Part shown: positions 17,215-26,340 of the stretch, piece by piece
How positions within the stretch are numbered: position 1 is the stretch's first letter
Layout of the letters: the number at the start of each line of letters is the position of its first letter
From: CAZDAW01 sp964503685
GTDB taxonomy: Bacteria > Chloroflexota > Anaerolineae > Anaerolineales > Anaerolineaceae
Assembly (NCBI GenBank): GCA_964503685.1
Contig: CAZDAW010000007.1
Span: 1-64,000, forward strand
Length of the DNA: 64,000 nt
Reading direction: 5' to 3'
Made by a program: the position numbers and the translations under genes
Notes under the pieces: model-generated
The model's database searches: none
What the model was told of the DNA's origin: nothing
What the model saw: the letters and a program-made list of their open reading frames with translations, nothing else

Positions 17215-17240
17215 CTTGTAATCATATTATAACAGGTTAT
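17215..17240. promoter_or_regulatory. candidate GntR auto-operator overlapping a TATAAT box
   Basis: A 26-bp element identical at 22 of 26 positions to that at 16262-16287. On the minus strand it contains TATAAT (17231-17226), a good -10 box for the gntR gene, so a bound repressor would block the promoter. No convincing -35 hexamer is present. Confidence 0.6.
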
Positions 17241-17267
17241 ATAAATGTATCCATCCTTTCAGGTGGT

Positions 17268-17687
17268 TTACTTTTGCGGATAAGCAACCAGATAATCCAG
17301 AATTTCATTAGACAGATTCATACCCGGCAACCGCGCCATCCGCTCATCCCGATAAAAAGAATAAACCAGACTGCGGTTGATCTCCAGTGTATGGTCCACG
17401 AATCGCCCATCGGTCAGCGAAGGCAGATGCATATCCAATACCAGAGAGATGGCCCGCGCCGATAAATTGAAATCGCTGAAGTTGATCGTTCGGGGCAACC
17501 GTTTCCAGGCGGTCCGGTAATGAATTCTACCTGCTTTCGGCTCATGGACAATACCCCACTGTGTCCCCGGACGGCTAACCGCATTCCAAGTTTCAAATGC
17601 CTCGGAAACACTGATTGTAGTTGAGGCATGATTTACCTGTAATAACCGGGGCGCGAGATTAAATCGCCTGCGCCGAATCGGGATCAA
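17268..17687 (-). pseudogene. C-terminal remnant of a choloylglycine-hydrolase-like (linear amide C-N) hydrolase
   Basis: The 139-codon frame resembles only the C-terminal third of the Ntn-type choloylglycine hydrolase family: a helix with ISVSEAFETWNAVS, then GTQWGIVHEPKAGRIHYRTAW and INFSDFNLS, strands that normally follow the active-site half. The N-terminal catalytic Cys and about 200 residues are missing, and only a TTG is available as a start. It abuts the remains of an AraC gene, so a deletion probably joined two decayed genes. A short independent protein cannot be excluded. Confidence 0.55.
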
Positions 17688-17691
17688 AACG

Positions 17692-18138
17692 CTAAAACCG
17701 CCCCAACAAATGCAATTCGGGCAAATCTTTGACGATGTGTTTTACCACCACATTATGCCGGATGTTCTTGAAATCCCGTTCCACAAGGCGAAAAAGCTCT
17801 GACATTGGTTCAGGGGTGCGGCTCTGGCGGTAAGCCGCCGGCGTGAAATCGAATACCTGCCGGAAGCGACGGGTGAACGCTTCGTGAGATCGAAAGCCGG
17901 CTTAAAAGGCAATATCAACGCCTATAAGATCAGTTTGGCGTAACGCCTTTGCTGCGGCGTACATACGGCGTTCATCCAGATAATCTTTTAAAGTGCGTCT
18001 GGCGACGGCGTGAAAGATTCGCTGAAAATGATAGCAGAAAAGGCAACAACGCTGCGCCAGTTCATCGACTGTAACGAGCCGGGCAGCGTTGATCTCGATA
18101 TATTCCAATACATCCGCGATTAATCTCAGGTAATCCAA
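17692..18138 (-). pseudogene. AraC-family regulator interrupted by an in-frame stop
   Basis: The first 78 codons encode the first helix-turn-helix of an AraC DNA-binding domain (VLEYIEINAARLVTVDELAQ). After VDIAF comes TAA (17904-17902), and the same frame goes on without a frameshift as AGFRSHEAFTRRFRQVF, FTPAAYRQSRTPEP and on to a TAG at 17692-17694. The stop replaces one residue in the conserved 'IAFxAGF' motif. The gene also ends about 35 residues after the domain, where a GyrI-like sensor domain could have begun. A sequencing error would need to be excluded. Confidence 0.75.
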
Positions 18139-18157
18139 CGAGACAATTCCTGGCTGC

Positions 18158-19384
18158 TCACTTCACGCCGCTTTTGATCCAGGAGCGCACCTCACTGGGT
18201 GTCACCGGTTCACTGAGCAAACGGTTGAAAATTCGATCCGCTTCCGGGTCATCATCCAGCAATTCTTCCAGCATTTGAAGTCCATAATAGTAATTAAAAA
18301 CATAGGAACTTTGATAAGGTTGACTGATGAATTGCACCGTTTTCTCAGCCCGTTCGCTATCATCGAGTGCATACCGCTGTAAATAAGCAACGATTTCGTC
18401 TTTACTTGCCCCCCTGTCATGATACATGAAAGCAGCATTACCGCTCGTCCCTTCCAACTGACGCAACACCAGGTCAATCTCGAATTCGCGCCGCGCCTCG
18501 GCGCGTTTGAATCCCGCCAGTGGGTAGAGCACACTCACAAAAAAATCAACTTGCTCATCTTTTGTCATCAACTGATCGATGGCGCGCATGGCAATTCCCT
18601 CGGAAATCACGCTGAACGGTGTATAGAGCAGCATAATTGAATTTTCCAGCCAGCCTTTTTCCTTGACTAAAACCCGATCCTTGATCGAAAGCTCAGTATG
18701 GTGTCCCGGATATCCCTCATGCGCCAGCAACGCGGGTAAAGTGTTAATATAGAATGGCAGATCTGTGTTGATCTCAATCCGCGATCGTGCATTGCCCAGG
18801 TACCAGTTATATCCACTCCAGGGTTTATCTTTGACGAAAACGACTTCAAAAGTCTCCTCTTCAGGCAGGGGATAGCGTGCGCAAGCCAACTGGCGTAAAT
18901 GCTCAATAATAACGGGAATGATTTTTTTTACCTGCTCCACAGAAATTCTTAATGATTTTCGGCGGGCAGACATCCGCTCGATCAGCGAATCGCCCGGCGG
19001 AAGCAAAACATCCAGAGCCTGGTGAGCGTCTCGAAAAATACATTCATCCACCCAGGCTGGTTGAACATCGAATAGCTTACGAGTCTCTTCCTCCAACGTC
19101 ATCGTCTCGCCTTCAACCAGCCGCAAGATGCCCTGCATCGCGGCAATCTGACAAATGAAGAACTTGCGTCGTTCGGCGCGCAGCGAACAATCGTCAAAAA
19201 CATCATGTTCGAGCTGTTTAGCTTCAGCAAACAATTCCTCAGGCGAAATTTTTTCTTTCTCTACGGCTACTTTTTTCCATTCATCGGGGCCGACATAGGC
19301 ATCCACGTATCCGGGAACATGCTTTTCGATGGCAAATGCCAGATCAATATAACGCCTGGTGATTGAATTCGACGCCGATTCCAT
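18158..19384 (-). CDS. DUF885-family protein (putative zinc carboxypeptidase-like)
   Basis: A 408-residue, mainly helical protein with the DUF885 signature HEGYPGHH at about 222-229, read as a zinc-binding HExxPGHH site. Downstream acidic and His residues (TPFSVISEGIAMR) fit the rest of the metal site. Members are predicted metallopeptidases; the substrate is unknown. It lacks a signal peptide. The ATG at 19384 is preferred because the in-frame GTG at 19390 lies inside the AAGGAGTGG ribosome-binding site. It lies 19 bases upstream of the AraC remnant on the same strand. Confidence 0.8.
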   Translation of the reverse strand: MESASNSITRRYIDLAFAIEKHVPGYVDAYVGPDEWKKVAVEKEKISPEELFAEAKQLEHDVFDDCSLRAERRKFFICQIAAMQGILRLVEGETMTLEEETRKLFDVQPAWVDECIFRDAHQALDVLLPPGDSLIERMSARRKSLRISVEQVKKIIPVIIEHLRQLACARYPLPEEETFEVVFVKDKPWSGYNWYLGNARSRIEINTDLPFYINTLPALLAHEGYPGHHTELSIKDRVLVKEKGWLENSIMLLYTPFSVISEGIAMRAIDQLMTKDEQVDFFVSVLYPLAGFKRAEARREFEIDLVLRQLEGTSGNAAFMYHDRGASKDEIVAYLQRYALDDSERAEKTVQFISQPYQSSYVFNYYYGLQMLEELLDDDPEADRIFNRLLSEPVTPSEVRSWIKSGVK

Positions 19385-19537
19385 TTCCACTCCTTATGGG
19401 GGTTTATTAACTCAAATCATTATAAGTTTACCCCAAAATTCGTAGGAAAACGCCAGTTTCACATCACCTAACCTGATTAGCTTTTGGATATTTCGAAATC
19501 ACCGCAGAAAATGTTATGTTAGCACTTACCTGTCGTA

Positions 19538-20170
19538 TCAATTGATCACACCCACAAAAGGTATAAAACCGAAGCCATACAGAACGAGCACCGTAATTAC
19601 CAAACTGAGCGCCCCGCCAACGACAGTCTGCCAGGCATCATGACCTTTCGCAGCAACCCGCGCCCAGGTGACCAGAGGCAGCAGAGCAAGCAGCGGAGTT
19701 GCCGCCCAACCGAATAGATAGATCATTGCCGCCACCGGGCCGGCCACACCGGCCGCATGTCCGCTGGCTTTGTAACGAATAAAACGGTTGAATATAATCA
19801 AACCAAGTGTCACCAGTGAATAAACCAGCGCCATCGATTGAAAGATTTTCGGCGCTTGAATCAGGTAAAGAACAACCGCTCCAATCGGATAACTGATGAG
19901 CATTAAAATAAAACTTGCCACGCGCTGACGATGGTAAACGGCCTCACGGTCGTGCGTCTTACCCGGAATGTAAAATAGCAGGCTGCTGAGCGGGATCAGG
20001 CATAAAAACAGGATTGCCCAACAATAGCCGGTCAGGCGACGCGGTTCACTAACGGGTAAATGGAAATAAAGAAACGTCAATAGAAGACCTGTCATCACCG
20101 GAACGTTCAACAATTGAGAGAATATCTCGCCCACAAGGCGGCGTTTTGTGATAGTTTGTGTTGTTTGCAT
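19538..20170 (-). CDS. PAP2-like integral membrane protein
   Basis: A 210-residue membrane protein with six predicted helices. The C-terminal half holds partial PAP2 phosphatase signatures: ASGHAAG (the SGH motif, near 135-140) and ARVAAKGHDAWQTVVGG (the Arg...His...Asp-type motif, near 170-186). The first PAP2 motif (K-x6-RP) appears only as RFIRYK. Members remove phosphate from lipid pyrophosphates or phosphatidate. The variant motifs mean activity is uncertain. The ATG at 20170 has a GAGAGG site; the longer TTG-start frame does not. It is transcribed away from the AlkD-like gene. Confidence 0.65.
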   Translation of the reverse strand: MQTTQTITKRRLVGEIFSQLLNVPVMTGLLLTFLYFHLPVSEPRRLTGYCWAILFLCLIPLSSLLFYIPGKTHDREAVYHRQRVASFILMLISYPIGAVVLYLIQAPKIFQSMALVYSLVTLGLIIFNRFIRYKASGHAAGVAGPVAAMIYLFGWAATPLLALLPLVTWARVAAKGHDAWQTVVGGALSLVITVLVLYGFGFIPFVGVIN

Positions 20171-20375
20171 TGAAAACCTCTCAGGTTTAATTTTGATTTC
20201 CAACCGAGATATTAATTCTCGTTGTAAACTATGTCTATATGCTTCCAGTCACAACAGGGTTCACATTCATACCTTGCCAGGTCATATTTTTACCTGTGAC
20301 TTTCTTAGCCCAGGCGCCATGAAATACAATAAAAAGTATTTATTGTAAAATTAAGACCACAGGGATTTGATAAGA

Positions 20376-21104
20376 ATGAATACTGAAGAAGCCCGTGAAA
20401 TAAGTAAGGAGATCGCAACACTTCTCGATAAACATCAATTAGAAGAAGCGTTTCATCTGCTTTCGCCCATCCTCTCCAACCGTACACCTTTTCGCCTGAT
20501 AGGAATCATCGCCCGCGCTGCTGCGGCGGGAAACATAGAAATTGGGGACAAGCTCATGGATAAGGTAGCTACCGAAGGCGCAATCGGCGGCTGGCCATTC
20601 ATCGGCGACATGCTGGGGCAACGATTGGTTAATGACATGCCGGCAACCCTCAACCGCTGCCGGGCGTACATCATTGCCGGCAATATCTGGCACGCCGTCG
20701 ATGCCCTGGCCGAACGCGTACCCGGGCCGGCGCTGGTGGAAGATTTCGATCAGGCGCTGCGCCTCCTCTCGGATTGGCGAATAGATGAAAACGCCTGGGT
20801 GCGCCGGGCAGTGGGCGTCGGCAGCCACTTCTGGATCAAACGCGCCCACGGTTCGACGCGGTGCATTCCACAGGCAAAAATTCTACTCAACTTTCTGGAA
20901 CCCATGTTCGAGGAACGAAATTACGATGCCGTCAAAGGAGTGGGATGGGCTTTAAAAACAATGGGACGTTACTATCCTGATGTGGCTGCAGAATGGTTGG
21001 ATCAGCAAATTTTTCACCTGAAACGGAAACCCGGCGCCTTAATGATGCACAAAGCCCTCAAGCTGCTCCCGGGTGAACAACGCGCCCGGTTTATTGGGCA
21101 ATAG
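20376..21104 (+). CDS. AlkD-like DNA alkylation repair / HEAT-repeat protein
   Basis: A 242-residue all-helical protein resembling the AlkD family of HEAT-like DNA glycosylases. The C-terminal part is clearest: ENAWVRRAVGVGSHFWIKR, FLEPMFEERNYDAVKGVGWALKTMGRYYP and MMHKALKLL, where AlkD enzymes place aromatic and Arg residues against the DNA backbone. AlkD excises bulky or cationic alkylated bases without base flipping. Its stop is one base from the ATG of the radical SAM gene, so the two are almost surely co-expressed. The 9-bp inverted repeat at 20325-20347 lies in its leader. Confidence 0.72.
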   Translation: MNTEEAREISKEIATLLDKHQLEEAFHLLSPILSNRTPFRLIGIIARAAAAGNIEIGDKLMDKVATEGAIGGWPFIGDMLGQRLVNDMPATLNRCRAYIIAGNIWHAVDALAERVPGPALVEDFDQALRLLSDWRIDENAWVRRAVGVGSHFWIKRAHGSTRCIPQAKILLNFLEPMFEERNYDAVKGVGWALKTMGRYYPDVAAEWLDQQIFHLKRKPGALMMHKALKLLPGEQRARFIGQ

Positions 21105-21105
21105 T

Positions 21106-22248
21106 ATGAAACGCCGCCCTGTTTTTATCCCCTATCGCCCGAAAACCATCCTGAACAAAAGCAAGCGCCCTGATCACTGGTTCTGGTCGCGTTACAGCGC
21201 TTATCCTTACCTGGGTTGCCTGCACGGCTGCGAATTTTGTTACTGCCGTGAGCGCAAATATTCACCCTATGCTGACATCGATGACTTTGCTTACGTTATC
21301 AAGGTGAAAGAGAACGCCCCAGAATTGCTCCGAAAAGCATTAAGCCGTTCACCGGTGGATGTGGTATTCACTGGCGATTATCAGGCCGTCGAACGCAAGT
21401 TTGGCCTTTCACGCCAGATGCTCGAAGTATGCTACGACCTGGGATTCCCGGTATTCATATTGGAACGCTCGCCGCTGGTGCTGCGCGACCTCGATTTACT
21501 CCAGGACATCCAGCAGCGATCCAGGGCCGTAGCCGCTTTCAGCGTCATCTATACCCCTGAATCCCCGGACGCAGATCGAATCCGCCAGATGGAGCGCCTG
21601 GCCCCGCCGCCGGAGAAACGCTTTGCAGCTATGGAGAAACTGGCTGCCGCCGGTATCCTGACCGGTATTTGTTTTATGCCGATCCTTCCCGATTTATGCG
21701 ACAACCCGAACAATTTAGAGTCGGTTATTCGCTGGACGGCTAATCACGGCGGGCAATTCGTTCTGGCCAGTGGACTTACCCTTTCCGATCAGCAGCGGGA
21801 TTACTTCTTCTCCGTCCTCTCCAGCCGCTTTCCTGACCTGCTCGAACGTTACCAGTCTTTATATCCCCTGGGCAGTTATGGGCCATCCGGTAATCGCTGG
21901 AATACGACTGCTCTGAAAATCAGAGAATTCTGCGAGAAATACGGCATCCACGACCGAATTCCGCGCCCCATTATTCCTGGCGATAAACGCACCCTTAACA
22001 AACGCATCGTCGAAGCGCTGGCAAATCATGTTTATACTCTGGAAATCAACAGCGCACCCTCTATGCGCATCTGGGCATACCGCAAAGCCGCCTGGGCAAT
22101 CGAAGATCTGGAGCAGGATATCAGCCTGATTTACAATCAAATGGGAAGGACAGGTTTGCAAAGCATCCCGGATGTTGGCGAATCCATTGCCCAATCAATT
22201 GAAAAGATGATCATCAAATACCAGACTGACTGCGTAGTCCCGGATTAA
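21106..22248 (+). CDS. radical SAM protein (SplB-like) with C-terminal HhH domain
   Basis: A 380-residue protein. The radical SAM cluster is C38-x3-C42-x2-C45 (GCLHGCEFCYC), in the spore-photolyase/COG1533 style. The domain extends to about residue 290. The last 75 residues (about 304-380) resemble the 8-kDa N-terminal domain of family X DNA polymerases: ALANHVYTLE, SMRIWAYRKAAWAIEDL and a helix-hairpin-helix LQSIPDVGESIAQSI. That suggests DNA binding. The ATG at 21106 directly follows the AlkD-like stop; an upstream GTG at 21073 would overlap it. A role in repair of a DNA lesion is inferred from the domain pair and the neighbour. Confidence 0.75.
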   Translation: MKRRPVFIPYRPKTILNKSKRPDHWFWSRYSAYPYLGCLHGCEFCYCRERKYSPYADIDDFAYVIKVKENAPELLRKALSRSPVDVVFTGDYQAVERKFGLSRQMLEVCYDLGFPVFILERSPLVLRDLDLLQDIQQRSRAVAAFSVIYTPESPDADRIRQMERLAPPPEKRFAAMEKLAAAGILTGICFMPILPDLCDNPNNLESVIRWTANHGGQFVLASGLTLSDQQRDYFFSVLSSRFPDLLERYQSLYPLGSYGPSGNRWNTTALKIREFCEKYGIHDRIPRPIIPGDKRTLNKRIVEALANHVYTLEINSAPSMRIWAYRKAAWAIEDLEQDISLIYNQMGRTGLQSIPDVGESIAQSIEKMIIKYQTDCVVPD

Positions 22249-22383
22249 AAATTCATTTCGCTGCCGGTAAAACAACCTCACGACAAGTGAAAATGCATCC
22301 TTGCGCAATCTTCATGCGGCGGTTACAATGCTTCTGAAAATTGATCAGATGGATTGTAACTTATTGTAAACGCGATATTCCCT

Positions 22384-23760
22384 ATGCAAGATGAAATTGC
22401 CTACCAGGAAGCCCTGGATTATTTATACACTTTTATCGATTACAGCCTCACCCGTTCGTTTCGCTATTCACCTGAGAAATTCGATCTGAGACGAATGTTC
22501 ACTCTGCTGGAAAAGCTGGGAAATCCCCACCAGGCGTACCCGGTGATTCACGTTGCCGGAACAAAAGGAAAGGGTTCAGTCTCTTCATTGATTGCATCAG
22601 CCCTGAACGCCCAGGGGTACAAAACGGGGCTTTATACTTCCCCGCATTTGGATGATTACGCCGAGCGTATCCAAATCAACAGGCAAAAGATTGATCATGG
22701 CGAACTGGCAGCCCTCGTTGATGAGATCAAGCCTCATGTCAGCCAGACGCCTGGTTTGACGACCTTTGAACTCACCACTGCTCTGGCGTTTCTATACTTC
22801 GCCCGTCAGAATATCGAAGCGGCAGTCATCGAAGTCGGCCTGGGCGGACGACTGGATGCGACCAACGTCGTCACTCCCAGGGTATCCGTTATCACTTCAG
22901 TTTCTTTTGACCATACGGCTGTGCTGGGCAATACACTGGCTGCAATAGCCGGCGAAAAAGCTGGCATCATCAAACCAGGCTGTCCGGTTGTGGTTTCTCC
23001 GCAAAAAAGCGAAGCGCGCCGGGTGATCGAAAAAATTGCATCCGAAAAGGAGTCTCCGCTCATTCAGGTCGGCAGTGATATCCGCTATGCCGCCAGAACA
23101 CACTCGCTTGACGGGCAAACGTTTCTTGTTTGGGAAGCAGCGGAACAATCTCTGATGGATGCATATTTAGAAGATGAAGACAAAACCGGCTGGGCGCCGG
23201 TGAGTCTGGATATTCCCCTGCTCGGTTATCATCAGATCGAAAATGCAGCAACAGCTTATGCCGCGCTGCTGGTTGCCCGGCGATCCGGGTTGCCAGTAAG
23301 CCTGTCGGCTATCCGCCGCGGATTTGCCAATGTGACCTGGCAGGGACGTTTCGAAGTGCTACAACGCGCCAACCCGCCAGTGGTCATCGATTCGGCCCAC
23401 AACGACGATTCAGCCCTGCGTTTACGCCTGGCGCTGGAAGATTATTTTCCGGGGAAACCGATCGTGATGGTATTTGGCGCATCAGAGGATAAAGACGTCA
23501 ACAGTATGTTCTCAATATTGCTGCCGCGCGTCCGCCAGGTCATTGCCACTCAATCGATTCACCCGCGGGCAATGGAGCCTGAAAAACTGGCCAACCTGGC
23601 GCGCCAACACGGTGTACCCTCTCAGGTCGTTCTACCCCTCGAAGCGGCACTTCAGCAGGCCATCGCCAGCGCCGGCGATGATGCGCTGGTTCTGGCAACG
23701 GGCAGTTTATTCATTGCCGCTGCTGTCCGTTCCGCGTTTCACGCCTTCGTGATAAGATGA
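22384..23760 (+). CDS. folC: bifunctional folylpolyglutamate / dihydrofolate synthase
   Basis: A 458-residue Mur-ligase-fold enzyme of the usual FolC length. The ATP-binding P-loop is VAGTKGKGSVSSL near residue 57; SFDHTAVLGNTLAAIAGEKAGI carries the conserved His and Lys; VVIDSAHNDDSA marks the C-terminal domain. It adds glutamate to tetrahydrofolate and may make dihydrofolate. No clear ribosome-binding site precedes the ATG, and inverted GTTACAAT/ATTGTAAC copies lie in the leader (22322-22360). It is followed 47 bases later by lon. Confidence 0.95.
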   Translation: MQDEIAYQEALDYLYTFIDYSLTRSFRYSPEKFDLRRMFTLLEKLGNPHQAYPVIHVAGTKGKGSVSSLIASALNAQGYKTGLYTSPHLDDYAERIQINRQKIDHGELAALVDEIKPHVSQTPGLTTFELTTALAFLYFARQNIEAAVIEVGLGGRLDATNVVTPRVSVITSVSFDHTAVLGNTLAAIAGEKAGIIKPGCPVVVSPQKSEARRVIEKIASEKESPLIQVGSDIRYAARTHSLDGQTFLVWEAAEQSLMDAYLEDEDKTGWAPVSLDIPLLGYHQIENAATAYAALLVARRSGLPVSLSAIRRGFANVTWQGRFEVLQRANPPVVIDSAHNDDSALRLRLALEDYFPGKPIVMVFGASEDKDVNSMFSILLPRVRQVIATQSIHPRAMEPEKLANLARQHGVPSQVVLPLEAALQQAIASAGDDALVLATGSLFIAAAVRSAFHAFVIR

Positions 23761-23807
23761 TGTATGTCTATCGATATGAAAATGTTTTTTGAATGGAGTA
23801 TTAACGA

Positions 23808-26306
23808 ATGAAATCGGATGATTGGATGCCGTTGCTCGACGATGAAGACGAATTCAATGTTGCTCTGCACCAGAGAACTGAAGAACTTTATCGAATACCA
23901 AACGCTGAAATTGATAGCGATGGCCTGATTGAATGTCCGGTGCTGCCCCTGCGCGATCTGGTGATTTTCCCACATATGGTTTCACCCCTCTTTATCGGGA
24001 GGGAATCAGCGCTTCTGGCAATTGAGGATGCCCAGGTACAATATCAGACAGTAATTGCTCTTATTCAAAGAGACGAAACAATCGATGACCCGCAGCCGGA
24101 AGATTTTTTACCGATCGGCGTTGAATTAGCCGTCGGACGGTTAATCAATATGCCGGATGGAAACAGTTCGGCGCTGGTACAGGGCCGTCGGCGGGTGGAA
24201 TTAACCGAATTCAAACAGATACAACCTTTTCTGGTCGGCCGCGCTCGCCCCATCGACGAACCCAACCGGTACGGCCGTCAGACCGAAGCTCTTATGCGCA
24301 CAGCGCGCAATCTCTTTGAGCGCTGTATTCAACTCGACCGCAGTCTACCCGAAGAAGCGCACCTGTTTGCCCTCAATATCACCGAACCAGGCTGGCTGGC
24401 AGATATGATTGCCACCGCCGTCGCCTTTACTTTTCAGCAGCGTCAGGCTTTACTGATGCTGCCCGATCCCGCTGAACGTCTTAAACTGGTCAACCGATTA
24501 TTGGCGCAAGAATTGGACGTTCTGCAACTCGAAGATGAGATTCAATCCCGCGTGCAAAGCGAGGTTGACCGCAGCCAGCGCGAATTTTATCTGCGTGAGC
24601 AAATGCGAGCCATTCAGACCGAATTAGGCGAAGGCGATATCTGGTCGCGCGAGCTGACCGAACTACGCTCCCGTATTGAAGGCGCGCCCCTTTCAGAAGA
24701 AGCTCGCATCCAGGCGTTGAAAGAAATCGAACGTCTGTTACAGATGCCGCCCATGTCGCCTGAAGTGGGTATCATTCGCACCTACATCGACTGGATACTC
24801 GATTTGCCCTGGGTGAACGAAACAGACGACAACCTGGACGTGCCTAACGCAGCCCGCGTCATGGAACAATTCCACTATGGGTTGGGTAAAGCCAAGGATC
24901 GCATTCTGGAATATATCGCCGTTCGCAGCCTGAAACCCAAGCGCGACCGTCAACCGATCCTGTGTTTTGTCGGTCCCCCCGGAACCGGCAAAACATCGCT
25001 CGGCCGCTCCATCGCAGAAGCTCTCGGACGTAAATTCGTACGCGTCTCTCTGGGCGGCGTGCGCGACGAAGCTGAAATCCGCGGCCACCGCAGAACATAC
25101 ATCGGCGCCCTGCCCGGGCGTATCTTGCAAACCATGCGCCGGGCTGGTACGATCAACCCACTCTTTATGCTGGACGAAGTGGATAAATTGGGCACAGATT
25201 TTCGCGGCGACCCGGCCTCGGCATTGCTGGAAGTCCTCGACCCGGAACAGAATCATGCCTTCTCAGATCATTACCTCGAATTACCTTTCAACTTATCCAA
25301 AGTGATGTTCATCACAACGGCCAATACGCTGATGACCATTCCACCAGCGTTGCTTGACCGTATGGAAGTGATCGAATTTCCCGGTTACATCGAAGAAGAA
25401 AAATTGGAAATTGCCCACCGCTTCCTGATCCCGCGGCAAATGGAAGAAAGCGGCCTCGAAGAAGGCGAGATCATCTTCCAGGACGCAGCCCTGCGCCGGA
25501 TCATTCGCGAATATACCTACGAAGCAGGCGTCCGCAATCTGGAACGCGAGATAGGACGAATGTGCCGTAAAACTGCCCGCCTGAAATCAGAAAAACACAC
25601 CTTCCCGCGCCGTCTGGGCCCATCAACCGTTGAGCGTTTCCTGGGACCTCCGCAATTCTTTTCCAGTGAGGCTGAGCGCCAGGACGAAATCGGGGTTGCC
25701 ACGGCTATAGCCTGGACCGAAAACGGCGGCGATATCATGCCGGTGGAAATTCTCATCCTGGATGGCAAGGGGAACCTGCAAATTACCGGGCAAATTGGCG
25801 ATGTGATGCAGGAATCAGCCCAGGCAGCATTATCTTATATGAAATCGCGCGCCCAACAGCTTGAACTCGACCCGGAAATCTTCGAGCATCTCGATATCCA
25901 CATTCACATCCCTGAGGGCGCCATTCCCAAAGATGGGCCGAGCGCCGGCATTACCATTGCCACAGCGTTGATTTCCGCCTTTACCGAACGCGAAGTTCAT
26001 AAAGAAGTCGGAATGACGGGTGAAATTACACTGCGCGGGCGGGTTCTGCCAGTCGGCGGCGTGCGCGAAAAAATACTGGCAGCTCATCGCGCCGGATTGA
26101 AAACGATATTATTGCCGGAAAGAAACATGAAAGACCTGGTGGATGTTCCCAAGAAAGTCCGTACAGATATGAAGATCATCCCGGTCACCCACATGGATGA
26201 AGTTATCAATCTGGCCCTTCACCCGGCTAACGAAAAACAACCCAAACCACGCCGCAGCCGAAAAAGTGAGAAGAAAGAAATACAAAAAAACGACGAACAG
26301 AGTTAA
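23808..26306 (+). CDS. lon: ATP-dependent Lon protease (LonA)
   Basis: An 832-residue cytoplasmic AAA+ protease of full LonA length. The N-terminal substrate-recognition (LAN) domain starts at CPVLPLRDLVIFP (about 43-55), Walker A is GPPGTGKT (389-396), Walker B is LFMLDEVDKLG, and the Ser-Lys catalytic dyad is Ser 712 (PKDGPSAG) and Lys 755 (GGVREK). It degrades misfolded and regulatory proteins. The C-terminus has a Lys/Arg/Glu-rich tail. A GGAG site lies ten bases before the ATG. No CIRCE-like heat-shock operator was seen upstream. Confidence 0.98.
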   Translation: MKSDDWMPLLDDEDEFNVALHQRTEELYRIPNAEIDSDGLIECPVLPLRDLVIFPHMVSPLFIGRESALLAIEDAQVQYQTVIALIQRDETIDDPQPEDFLPIGVELAVGRLINMPDGNSSALVQGRRRVELTEFKQIQPFLVGRARPIDEPNRYGRQTEALMRTARNLFERCIQLDRSLPEEAHLFALNITEPGWLADMIATAVAFTFQQRQALLMLPDPAERLKLVNRLLAQELDVLQLEDEIQSRVQSEVDRSQREFYLREQMRAIQTELGEGDIWSRELTELRSRIEGAPLSEEARIQALKEIERLLQMPPMSPEVGIIRTYIDWILDLPWVNETDDNLDVPNAARVMEQFHYGLGKAKDRILEYIAVRSLKPKRDRQPILCFVGPPGTGKTSLGRSIAEALGRKFVRVSLGGVRDEAEIRGHRRTYIGALPGRILQTMRRAGTINPLFMLDEVDKLGTDFRGDPASALLEVLDPEQNHAFSDHYLELPFNLSKVMFITTANTLMTIPPALLDRMEVIEFPGYIEEEKLEIAHRFLIPRQMEESGLEEGEIIFQDAALRRIIREYTYEAGVRNLEREIGRMCRKTARLKSEKHTFPRRLGPSTVERFLGPPQFFSSEAERQDEIGVATAIAWTENGGDIMPVEILILDGKGNLQITGQIGDVMQESAQAALSYMKSRAQQLELDPEIFEHLDIHIHIPEGAIPKDGPSAGITIATALISAFTEREVHKEVGMTGEITLRGRVLPVGGVREKILAAHRAGLKTILLPERNMKDLVDVPKKVRTDMKIIPVTHMDEVINLALHPANEKQPKPRRSRKSEKKEIQKNDEQS

Positions 26307-26340
26307 GTGCGAATAAGATTGGCAGACGCTGTCAGGTAAT

